Both the position numbers and the translations under genes were made by a program. Positions 9,687 through 20,203 of a DNA stretch of 24,283 bases are shown here, piece by piece (within the stretch, counting starts at the first letter, position 1; the number at the start of each line of letters is the position of its first letter). This stretch comes from Basidiobolus ranarum (lineage: Eukaryota; Basidiobolomycota; Basidiobolomycetes; Basidiobolales). Location of the stretch: NCBI GenBank assembly GCA_040143965.1, contig JASJQH010000156.1, positions 1-24,283 on the forward strand. The letters are read 5' to 3'. The notes under the pieces are model-generated. The model was given only the letters and a program-made list of their open reading frames with translations, ran no database searches and was not told the DNA's origin.

Positions 9687-10650
9687 ATTCTAAATTTTTG
9701 GTTATCCCAGATTGAAAGATCACGGAAAACACACAAGATTCAACAACGTTGTACAGAGCGAAAAAAAAGAGAGCGAGAGACAGAGATGGAGAATAACAAG
9801 TTAATACACAAGATACTACCAAAACAATCACAAATACAAAAAAATATACTGACAAGAAATTGACAAAGTCACCAAAATGGAACTAAATAAAACACAAAAA
9901 ACAAAAAAGAAAAACGGAACGAGGGAATCCAAGGTGAACTTGGAGAATAAATTAAAAAAAAGGAGAAATTCCAACCCTTGTTAAGATTTTTTTCGACAAT
10001 TTGTCACGAAAAAATTTTATTCCCTCTGATGATTTACGATCATAGAATTTAATCATGAGGATGCGTTGTTTAGCTTGGATTTTGTTGATGATCCGCTGAT
10101 CCATTGAGTTTAGCCTCTTGAATCCCATTTATGTAATAACACCCATTCAAACTTGCATGGAAGAAACAGCCAATCATGTTCCGTATTCTGACTCTAGTCG
10201 CATCTCATAATTGGCCAAATAATATAGGAATATCCTGCTTTTTAATCGAACAATTACGTAGTGGCAATCACACTATCACGTAATGCCCAAGTACATAACA
10301 GGTCAGTTAATAGATCCATAGGCGCTAACCCTAACCCTGATTTGTACGCGTCAATCGTTTCTGTCATCCTGACGACGATTAATGAGCACTCATTTGTGTA
10401 CAAACTTATATCAATGTAGATCTAATCTTGATTATACAAGGAAGTGCAGACATATAACATCGATACTTGGTGTTAGCAGCTTAAGAGCAATTTGGATTTA
10501 ATAATTTTTACAGGACAAATGTCTCCAACTTGATTCGAAGTGTCTAGCCTTGAATAAATTCAACGTGCTTCCACAAGAAAACTAAAGTACAGAATAAATA
10601 CTATAGGGTGATTAAAAAGAACAATACTCAGTTCCTGTACATAAGTTAGT
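9687..10650. other. 5' region of the cold-shock gene and 3' flank of the FANCA-like gene
   Basis: From about 9720 to 9965 the plus strand is strongly A/G-rich and T-poor, which is a T/C-rich tract on the transcribed strand of the cold-shock gene just upstream of its ATG. This fits a pyrimidine-rich fungal promoter or long leader. Beyond 10000 the composition becomes ordinary AT-rich. No protein-coding exon recognised. It includes the second telomere-like box. Confidence 0.5.
10326..10338. repeat. Interstitial telomere-like box (TAACCCTAACCCT), second copy
   Basis: Identical 13-mer to 954-966. It lies 640 nt upstream of the cold-shock gene ATG and about 310 nt beyond the FANCA-like stop. Possible telobox regulatory site; function inferred only. 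Confidence 0.4.
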
Positions 10651-13600
10651 CTAGTCTATTTCGATAATGGGTTGAGTTTTTCTTTTCTTTAAAGGACTAT
10701 GAGGTGAATGAGTGCGAGATACATCGTTCACAGCAATAAGGGTCCAGAGATAGTGAATATAGACACCGTTGACAGGATCGAGGGCCTTTATACTCGTTAT
10801 CGAGGCTTCAACAGAATCTCGAGAGAAGGTGCCAAAAGGGATTGCTTCAATATCCGCAATGACGGTATTTGTAAGTGTTTTCGTCCAATGTTCAATAGTC
10901 TGTTGAACTGAGGTGATAATCACTTTTGGGTAATAATACACAGATGACAGGCTACATAATTGTTGCATAAAACTCAAGTAAGACTGAACGATATTGTCAA
11001 AGAAAAACTGGGCGACATATTTCAGCTTAATTTGTCCAAAGTCTTTCTCTAACTTAGATAGTAGAATTAGTGTGAGCTGTAAGTATAGGTTTCGACTAAG
11101 GCCTGCGGGTAAGGATATTTTGGAGTGAAGAGAGTGGTTAGAATACCATTCCAGTGAAAGAGTTCTTAAGACTTTTGGCTGTGAGGTGAGGAGACCTAAT
11201 GCGAGTTCTTTGTAAAAAGTAAGTTTGAATGTTGTTAAATCCGAGAAAGTGGTATCTCCGAATACAAGTGAGGCAAAGGTTATTCCAAGGTTGAAAAGAT
11301 CCCCGGAGAGAAGTCGAATCATTTTTCGTATGCATATTTCATAGAACATACAAACAAATACTTCGTTTGAGCCACTCTCTGGATAAACAAGTAGATTGCA
11401 ATCATTTAACCTAAAATATGAAAGAAGCCCGGACAAGCCCTTTACAATCCTTGTTGCCTGATCGTCGTCATCCGAGATTGCTGAGTTTAAAAGATCTTCA
11501 ATATAGCAATGAACAGTACATGCAAGCATGTAAGGGTCTTTGCAAATCAGAATCGAAGTGTTAGGAGGTTGTTCACTTTATGATACAGTTAGATTCAATT
11601 GAAATGTTAGAGAGGTCAATTTGTGAGAAAAGGTCAATCGCATACCATGTGTAGTTGTCAACTATCGATGCTGCGAACTTCTGAAGTTGACTATTGACGG
11701 AATTGATACTGAGATTATGCACTCGACAACAAATTGACTCTCCCAGTTGACCATCATACGAGTGAGCGTGTAATGTCATGAAGAAGGTAGGGCAAAATCT
11801 ATAAAATTGCTACAAACACAAAGGGTTAATGATATCCTTGTAAAAGTTCCATAAATGCAAACCAACTTCAAAACAACAAGAGTTTTCATCTAAATGTGCA
11901 AGAAATTGTTTTAAATCCAGCTGAACGAATTCTACCCATGCAGGATCATTCATTAGGTCGCTTATGGAGAAACAGAGTTCTATCCATGTGGCGATATCTT
12001 GCATTTGATGTCTAGTTGCGGTACAATTGATAAGCCCACCAGAGATGATATCGTTGTAAGAAAGATCAAGGAGGCGCTTTAAGGTTTGGAAGTATACGCT
12101 CATAAATTGAGTGTTCTAAAAATAGGTTCAGATATTCAGAAGTCAGTATGTAGAATCAATAAAGGAAAGACTTACCATATCAATGGTAATATGATTTCCA
12201 AAGAAATTACTTCCCATATCGATAGCTTGTAGCTCTCGAATCAAACATCTCCGGGCCCAATCTGCTGGTTTGGAGGGTACGTGATATCCATTTTGGGAGT
12301 CCTGTGGCTTATCCAGGTAAGATGTCGACAGTTTTCTTAGTATTGGTACAATATGATTGAAATTTAATGGATGGCCCTCCATAGGTATTTCAATGACACG
12401 TTGTATTAATGACTTAGTTTCGCATTGTTGTAAATCGAGAAGATAGACCATTTCTTTGCGAAGAATATATGACAGAATATCGGAACCTAGGCGTTGAGCA
12501 GCTGATATCAAGTGGTCACCTGTAGTACTCTCAAGTTTACCGTATTGATCATAGTATTTACACAGAATCATATTGTCGACGTGCTCTAATAGACGGATTA
12601 ATTCGATACGAGCAAAAGAGTATTTGTGAATTTCACTTCTAATTGGTATTTACCTATAATTGTTTGGCTATTGGAGGATCTTATCAACTCCCAAGTCATC
12701 CACGAGAATAGATCTGGTTGGCGGTATACTATAGGGAGGTCGGCAATCAATGCTCGTATTTTTGAGTCAACCCATTTATCACGCACAGATTCAGCTTTTG
12801 GAAAAGATTGTTTGTTTTCAAGTTCATAAGCAACTTTCCATACGAACTCTCTGGGTATGAGGTCTACAAGAATATCAATTAACTTCACGAGGGTAGGGTT
12901 ACTAATAATGTTGGAAGTTACTTGAATCCTGGGGACAAAGTTGCTCACTGTACGCGACTACTTGTTGATTTTCTGGCTGTTTTAAAAAGGTATCAGACTC
13001 GAGCGACAAAATCAAAAGTTCAAGATTCTTTTGCGGCTGATTGCTAAAAATTTCAAAACCAACAGCAATAACGTAACAAAGTATTGTCAAAAGTGGGTCT
13101 GTATTTAGCTTTCTGGGAAATTGGCCGTGAACATATATCCCGAAGAGCGCCTTCAAAGGTGTTAAAGTGTTGAGAGTGTTGCAGGACGGTGTTTTGGAGC
13201 CGACAGAAGCAATGTGTATGTCAAGACATGATATGTTGATGAATCCAGAGGTTGTAGGATCGCAACTGTTGGGTTTCCAAACCTCCAAGATTATGCATAC
13301 TAGGGCTACAATCAAACAATCATCATTTGAAAGGACAGTTGAGCTGGAATAGATTGATTGATATAGATTCAAATAAATGAACGGGTGGAGAAACTTAAAA
13401 TGTCTCAAGATATCCAAAAAGGCAATTAAATATTTAGCTGTGACGTTCTTTGCCTTTTTTGTCAATATGTTCTGAAGAAGTAATTGGATCACATTCATCA
13501 ACAAAGTCGTCAAGGAATTTGGAATTTTACTACGGCTCAGTGGTTTACACGCGTTTTCATAAAGTTCATGGGATCTAGGGTCATAAATTAATGAATCGGT

Positions 13601-16359
13601 AACATGCATGGATGCGCTATTGTTATTAGTATGATGATTTTGCTCTTCAGATGGGAGATCCAAAAGCACAGCTATAGCCGTTTTGATTTCGTCGATTTTT
13701 TCATTCAGTTTCAAATTATCCAAGTTGAAATCTGTGCAATCTTCGATGTTGTTTAACAGTGTTCCAACTAAACGCTCAAGATTCTTAAAAACCATTTCCT
13801 TGGATATTTCTGGTTGTGTGATTACCAGGGTTTTCACAGGTGATTCATCGGATGAGGCAAGGTCTATAGTGACTGGTGACTTGTCATTTTGAGGTTGCTT
13901 AGTGCTTTCATTCTTCACAGTTTGGGCGAGCTCTAATTTTTTCTGCCGTTTTCTTTCCAAATAACCATCATATATTTTCTTGGCTATTTTCCCGTTTTTA
14001 TACAAGTTTTCTACAAACGATGCTCGAATAGTTGGTGATATAGTCCCAGATACTTCTTCTTCAAGAGGCTCACCATACATCAGATCTGGGAGAAAAGTAT
14101 TTATGTACCAGCGGTTACGAAATACTATGGCCTCCAATAATGCTTGAGGAATACGTGAAGATAACGAGAAAGACACAAGCAGTTTTTCTAGTGATAGTAC
14201 GTGACTGCTTTGCGTGGGTATAGATTGCGGTAGAGTATTTTTGTTCAATTGAATAGATTCCTAAACGCGGTAATGAAGTTGAAGTAGGGGCGTTGCAGTA
14301 GAAATAATGTTAGGAAAACTTACTCCCATATCTAAGAGTCGTGTTTTGAGAAGGGTTATGTAGTCATTGACAATCGACCGCCAACGAGGAAATCCTGAAA
14401 AGGAGTGCAAATTAAGCTAACAGTACATTAGATTTTGGTGAGTGAAAGTCAAAAAAGTACAATATATAATATTCACCTGTAGCATTTTGCTTGATTGGTA
14501 TGGTACCATGTTACTCAAAGTAGAAAATAGAAATTGAGCTTTTCGTTTGGTAGAAAGTATGTTCACATCTTCACGGATGATATTTCGCTTTGATAGAAAA
14601 AAATTAAGGCTATATTGCAAATAAAACGGATACTTCTAGCATCTCTTCTTAAATACCTGTATCCAAATTCGATAGCCGTTTATATGTCTAAATGCCTTTT
14701 CATTCTCTGCTAACCAAGCAAAGGTTAAAACTAGAATCAGCAAATTGGTGTCATATCGTTCTATCGAATTTTCCAAATAATCAGTCAGAGTCTCGAGTAC
14801 TCCACTCTTAGAAAAAGGGTCGAATGAACAAAAGGTGCGGATCAGAGCGAAAACACATGTCAATTCAGAAAATGTCTAGAGAAATCAAGGTCAGAGAAAA
14901 CAAGTTTGGGTAATCTTGACTGTAGCCTACACATACTGATAGATGTCTCCCAATTGAAATAATGCTGTTGATCACTGCGATATTATGATCAGGTACTGGA
15001 ATGCTAGAGTCTCTGTAGGCTTCAAACATTTTCAGAAGAGTAACGAATAGTGGACGGCGATATTCGTATGATGCACTATTATCTTCACAACAAAATATCA
15101 ATGTTATTGGAAATTAAATGGTACGATTGAATGCTATGAATAATATCAACTACCACTATACAACATATTGACCGAGTCTCCACAGACCTTAATATAGTCT
15201 GGCTGGGGCTTTCCATTTAGCTCGTCTAAGGAACATGGCGCTCTGCAGCATATACGCGTAACCTCTCGTATAAAGATATCTTGGACAGCGAGGGAGGTTC
15301 TTATTTCCTCTAAGGCAAATGTATTCTGAATTATGAAATCCAGCGTATATTGATAAACTGAAATTTTCGGAGCATCGATACTTGAATGAAATAAACGTTT
15401 AGAATTGTCAACAGTAAAGTTAGCTGATCGTTAGACCTTTACCTCCAATTCAAGAAGTTGTTGATGTCTTGTTCAAGGATACTGTGAAATATCTGCTCAA
15501 TGAATTTCATGTGCCGAAAGCTGTAACTCTCTCTTTCATTTTCACTTGCGAGAGAGAGATTAATGATTCTTAGGGCACTTTTTAAGAAATCTAGTATATA
15601 CAAGGTAGTATTATGAGAGATTAATATGAAGGAGACCGTGGCTTTTATTCGAGATAAAGACTGACCATCGAAAACTTCGTTCGCTTGTAATTGTCCATCT
15701 GTGGTTAAAACCATTTCTTTCAAATCATGGACAATGAATTGCTCGACTGATATCAATTGCTCAAATATCATTTCCTCTGACATAACGCCAGGAAGTTGTG
15801 TTCTAAGGCAATACAATAAAGAAAGAATACATATCTGAGATGAAAGGTTTTCCTCGGTCCGCCGTTCCCTACCTTGTCCGTACGAATTGAGCAATACGCC
15901 CATAAAGCGTTTCATATCAAATTCTGCTTCTGCGGTGAGCTTCTTTATCACACCACAGATAGTCTCAAACTATATTAAAGAATAGGTTCGTAAATTTCAC
16001 TAACAGGATCTAGAAATTAAATACAAACTATAATGTACCTGATCACTGGTATCGCATTTCAATAGCCAACGAGCCATTTCGCGCGCAACATATCGAGCAA
16101 AAGGTATCCCAAGATATTGGGCTTCTACCTTGAGCTTTACGCTCACTTGTTCAATATTACATGCTTTAAACACCAAAATCAAATTTAAAAATAATCCCTT
16201 CCTATTTATCAAATTTTCTTTAGAAGTACCTTCTATTTTTCCAAGATTTTTTAACAGAAAGATATTTTGTGCAAGGTAATGATTTTCTTCAAAGACTAAA
16301 GATTCAAAGTCTTCGTCATCCTCAAGATCGTTAATGATTTCGTTATATCTCTCTAACAT
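10651..16359 (-). CDS. FANCA: FANCA homologue (Fanconi anaemia core complex subunit A)
   Basis: Exon model (-): 16359-16039, 15969-15443, 15380-15154, 15082-14937, 14875-14657, 14587-14477, 14416-14324, 14260-12949, 12863-12654, 12585-12176, 12115-11867, 11809-11587, 11537-10651. Introns are 49-85 nt GT-AG, and the total is 1644 residues (human about 1455). Collinear matches to human FANCA, recalled from memory: LGIPFARYVAREMA near the N-terminus; KAQFLFSTLSNMVPYQSSKM against [35 protein letters not shown] against RSLLTDYISLAKTRL; IPQALLEAIVFRNRWY...FLP (585-606) against IPVTVMEASIFRRPYY...FLP, followed in both by R-x-x-F-hydrophobic-E and KI-x3-Y-x2-Y. FANCA is an alpha-helical scaffold of the nuclear E3 complex that monoubiquitinates FANCD2-FANCI at interstrand crosslinks. 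The C-terminus carries a basic KKRK patch, a possible nuclear signal. The start is the first in-frame ATG after an upstream stop. The junctions near 12863-12949 and 11810-11866 are provisional. Divergent from ATG12. Confidence 0.78.
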
Positions 16360-16393
16360 CAATTGCGGAGTATTGAAACAAACCAACGATCAT
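16343..16393 (-). promoter_or_regulatory. Upstream ORF overlapping the FANCA start
   Basis: An ATG at 16393, 34 nt upstream of the chosen start and in another frame, opens 16 codons and stops at TAA, past the FANCA ATG at 16359. If both lie on the mRNA it would be expected to reduce FANCA translation. Whether transcription starts upstream of it is unknown. Confidence 0.35.
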
Positions 16394-16596
16394 GGTGAAT
16401 TATATGTTTGAATGTTAGTGTATTTTTATTAATCTTTCACGTGACCTTTGTTACTTCCAATTTGATTATTGTTCAGATGAGTTTTAAAAGCCACATTATC
16501 CTACCATGAGCAGCACAAACAATTTTTACAATTCACAAACAGTGGCATTTTAAAGAGTAGTATACCTGGCGAGGATAGCAAAAAGAAGTTATAATT
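16360..16596. promoter_or_regulatory. Shared divergent promoter, FANCA / ATG12
   Basis: Only 237 bp separate the two start codons, which face away from each other, so both promoters must fit here or overlap. AT-rich; no clear TATA box or known operator recognised. Confidence 0.5.
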
Positions 16597-17283
16597 ATGA
16601 GCTTTCAAAACACATCATCCGATGTCGAGGCTCCGGTATCACCAACTATTAATAATGACACGGATTCCACTTCCCCTATTAATGCCAACTACCCTACTCA
16701 AAATGTTTCTTTTACGGATCCATTAGCTCAATACAAAAAAAAAGACACAACGAAAGGTAATTATTTTTTACTACTATCTGATAAATATACCACACTCCAA
16801 AAGTTCAAAACTAAAGTTGACTTAATTTTCTCTTGGACTAGTGGTTGTTCGGTTTCGAGCTATAGGAAACGCGCCGATTTTGCGACAAACCTTGTACAAA
16901 ATCACTGCTTCCCATAAATTTCAGACTGTCATTATGTTTCTCCGTAAGGAACTCAAATACAAGGGTACCGAACCTTTGGTAACATTAGTCTTCACATAAT
17001 TCGTATTTCAGTGTATCAATCACTCCAAGATTTAACTGACTTGAATCCTTCCAAATTAAGTTTATGTACATAAATAGTGCTTTCTCACCCGCCCCAGACG
17101 AATTGGTATCTAATTTATACAAGGTAAGCCATTAGAGAGGGCTGTTGAGTCATGTTGAGTTTAAACATACAATTGAATTGAACTCGGTTATTAGCATATT
17201 ACTAAGTATACTTAATTCCATAGTCATTCAGTGTAGATGGCCAACTCATCATCAATTATTGCACTACTGCCGCCTGGGGATAA
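16597..17283 (+). CDS. ATG12: Ubiquitin-like autophagy protein ATG12
   Basis: Four exons (16597-16756, 16842-16978, 17061-17123, 17224-17283; introns 85, 82 and 100 nt) join in frame to 139 residues, close to human ATG12 (140). The first about 50 residues are a disordered Ser/Thr/Asn-rich tail. Residues 54-139 form the ubiquitin-like fold: VVRFRAIGNAPILRQ, YKITASHKFQTVIMFLRKEL, FMYINSAFSPAPDELVSNLYK, then SFSVDGQLIINYCTTAAWG. It ends in the invariant AWG with a C-terminal Gly. ATG12 is activated by ATG7, transferred by ATG10 and conjugated through that Gly to ATG5. The ATG12-ATG5-ATG16 complex then promotes ATG8 lipidation on the phagophore. No C-terminal processing is needed because the protein already ends at Gly. 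Exon joins were chosen by family alignment and each keeps frame with GT-AG ends. Confidence 0.95.
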
Positions 17284-17747
17284 CATTTTTTCGTAACGGC
17301 AAGGATTGTCTATCAAACTCATTTAGTACCTGTAGTCAGACAAATTACGAGCAGAGAATAAAATATATCACTACAAAATCGGATAGGTTAAGTATTTATC
17401 TCATGTATTGTAAATTTGAAATTTTTATTAAGAGCCCGTGATATATGCCTATCTAAATGCCATTTTATGTGAAATTAGCTTGTGTGAACTAAAGAGAAGA
17501 GAGTAAAAGCAGTTCAATACAAGAGATCTCATAATATACAATAACGACGTATTACGTAGACAACGGCATCATTTCATAGTCTATTAGCTACGATATGAAC
17601 GAAGCGAAGCAAGGCTGTTACATGGAATTGTAATAAATAAGTTTTTTTTATAAAATCAATAAATTATTCCGTAACTTAAAGTAACTGTGATGTAAGCTAC
17701 TCGATAGCCGCTCCCCTATCTACGTCTACCACACTCAGGGTAGCACT
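17284..17747. other. Convergent 3' intergenic region (ATG12 / MTG2)
   Basis: AT-rich, with the 3' UTRs of both genes. No recognisable coding or RNA gene. Confidence 0.5.
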
Positions 17748-20203
17748 CTAGCGCTTGAGATTCTCCATCATTTCACGAAGCACAGATGTTGCCTTATTAA
17801 TGTTTTTTCCAAGCTTAGCTGATACCGGAATAATTTGATGCTCAACGATCGACTGGAAATGTTCAAAATTTCCTTTGGCTACATTGGAAATGTCAGCTTT
17901 GTTTCCGATAATAAGTGAAGGGCGTTTTGTCAATCCCGGCTTGTAGAGCTCCAATTCGCTACGAAGTAGATTCAAATCATTCCATGGAGCTTCTTTCGAA
18001 AGATCAATCACGTAAACCAATATATTGCTACGCTCAATATGGCGTAGAAAAGAGTTACCAAGGCCCATATTTTGATGGGCCCCCTCAACCAGTCCTGGGA
18101 TATCAGCCATGGTTATCCTGTAGAAGTCAGGATATTGAACAGTTCCAACACAAGGATTCACAGTAGTGAAGGGATATGGGCCAACTTTAGGATAGGCATT
18201 CGAAATTGATCTCAAGAAGGTGGATTTCCCCGCATTAGGAAGACCAACAAGACCGGCGTCAGCAATGGTTTTTAACTCCAATTCCAAACAACGAACTTGA
18301 CCACGAAGTCCTTTGGTCGCAAATTTGGGATGTTTGTTTTCCTTGTTAGCAAAATATGGATTACCAAAACCACCCTGTCCACCGTAACATAATAAATGTT
18401 TCTGGCCATCGACCTCAAAATCTAACTCACGTTTCTCTTGGCGATGAGGAGAGGTAAATGGATACACAATATCCGTGAATTTGTTGTTCAAGTTCTTTTT
18501 TGTCCATCCTGGATAGTGGATAAAGTAGTCGTTTTTAGCCTCTGAAAACTCCTCATTTTCGTTGGGAAGGTCAACTTCACGAACCACAGTACCAACAGGA
18601 ACTCGAATTATAACATCTGCTCCGGATTTTCCTTCTTGTGCTCTAGCTTTTCCATTGAAGCCTCGTCTTCCATGGATTTTCAGACTTACAGAGCTTAACG
18701 AAGCCAGATCTTTAGTGGCCTCAAAATATATCGATCCACCTTGACCACCATCTCCTCCATCAGCCGTTATTTTAAGGCCGTGCTTAGCTTTAAGGAAGCT
18801 GACGCAGCCATCTCCACCATAACCTCCCGCGACCAAGACTTGTTTAAAGTCACAATAGTCTGCTACCTACGAGGAGTTAGATAATCATTAGAAATCAGAG
18901 AGGAATACGACTTCTAGAAGTATATAGTTACCTTGTTATCAGTATATCGAAGCCTTTCTCGTTCAGTTCTTTGCCCAGCTATAGCTTCGGTTTGATTTAC
19001 AACATTGGGTTGAGAGCTAAGGGCAGCAGAGTCATATTCAACATATTTCTTTGGATTTTTCGGACTGTAATCATCGTTCTCAACCTCATAGTTCCTTAAT
19101 GCCTTCCTGGATTTTCGTGATGATTTTTCTGACTCATCTAGATATAATAGCTTTTCATCTACCTCGGCTCGAAATGTTGGCAGATCTGATTTGTTCATAT
19201 TTGAACGTCGCTCTCTAGCCACCCTTTCTAGCTGACTTCTATTTCTTTGCAGTTGATCGACAGTCACATTCTCATCGATATACAAGTCATTCATTAATCG
19301 ATGTGGATTGCTGTTTAGTTTTTGAAGTAACCGACTAAAAGTTCGCTGCTCTACATATTCCAGATCGATATCTTCTAAAATCACTTTCTTGTCAGTGCTA
19401 GAGTTTTGGGCCCATCGTGAATATGTTAAACCCGGAATATAGTCGCCTAGGTCGCCTTTTTTGGTCTCAAACTGGAAATCATACTTATTTACCGGCTTGG
19501 CTGCTACCACATTTTCGAATTCAATCCTTTCGTCGATCTCTGTGATATCATGCTTTAGCTTCTGTAAGTTGGCCGGTTTGATGCTTCTTTTATATTTGAC
19601 ATCATCATCCTCAAAAATCAATCTCTCACCACACTCTAGGCTAGTATCAAGGCCAGTCGAGTCATCAAAGTCAACACTATTCTCCGAAAAATTTTTATCG
19701 AATTCTATACTTTCATTTTCAATATTTGATAATTCGTCTAATGGTACAATATGCTTATCTCTCCCCACTATCTCGTAATCTGATTCATTAGTGTGAATGT
19801 TCATAGTGTCTGATGCATGTTGACGCTGTTCAATTTCGAAACCCAAATCTTTCTCTCGATAATTGTCGCCATATTTTGACCGAGTCTGAATTCGCCTAGG
19901 GCTGCAACTGACAGAATTTGAGGAGTCGGTACAGTCTCGATACATATCATTTGAGTTGAACTCTTCTTCGTAAATATCTGTATCGTTATCCCAACCATTT
20001 ACAAATGCTCTAAGTTCAGCTTTATCGATATCAAACACACTGCGCGGCTTTTTTGTTGGAGATTTCAAAGAAACTTCAGTAGCAAAGGAAGGCTGTGCAG
20101 AAAGCAATCTGCAGAAGACAGTTGAGTTTCTCTTCAACGGGTGAGTTACTTTAGAACACAAGCCCAACCGGTCCAGTTGAATAAAGCGTCTTATTGGAAA
20201 CAT
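17748..20203 (-). CDS. MTG2: Mitochondrial Obg-family GTPase with long N-terminal extension
   Basis: Exons 20203-18932 and 18866-17748 (65-nt intron, phase 0) give 796 residues. The ATG at 20203 begins a basic, hydroxylated leader (MFPIRRFIQLDRLGLCSKV...KRNSTVFCRLLS) typical of mitochondrial import. Residues about 45-424 are a charged, Asp/Glu/Ser-rich extension with no domain I recognise. Exon 2 supplies the Obg fold (VAGGYGGDGCVSF onward, with Gly-rich repeats and a fungal-type insertion containing HYPGW) and the G domain: G1 GLPNAGKST (632-640), G2 PYPFTTVNP, G3 DIPGLVEG (from 679), G4 NKAD (746-749), G5 SAK (773-775). All nucleotide-binding motifs are intact. Obg/Mtg2 proteins assist assembly of the large mitochondrial ribosomal subunit. 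Yeast Mtg2 is about 518 residues, so this protein is longer by nearly 300, all on the N side. Confidence 0.93.

Noticed and set aside
10026-10100. Possible C/D-box snoRNA (TGATGA ... CTGA)
   Set aside because: The first box lacks the required purine, there is no clear terminal stem, and the box spacing is loose.
14633-14656. A 21-24 nt intron after FANCA exon 5
   Set aside because: A 69-nt intron (14588-14656) with a pyrimidine tract and AAG acceptor keeps frame and gives spacing that matches human FANCA.
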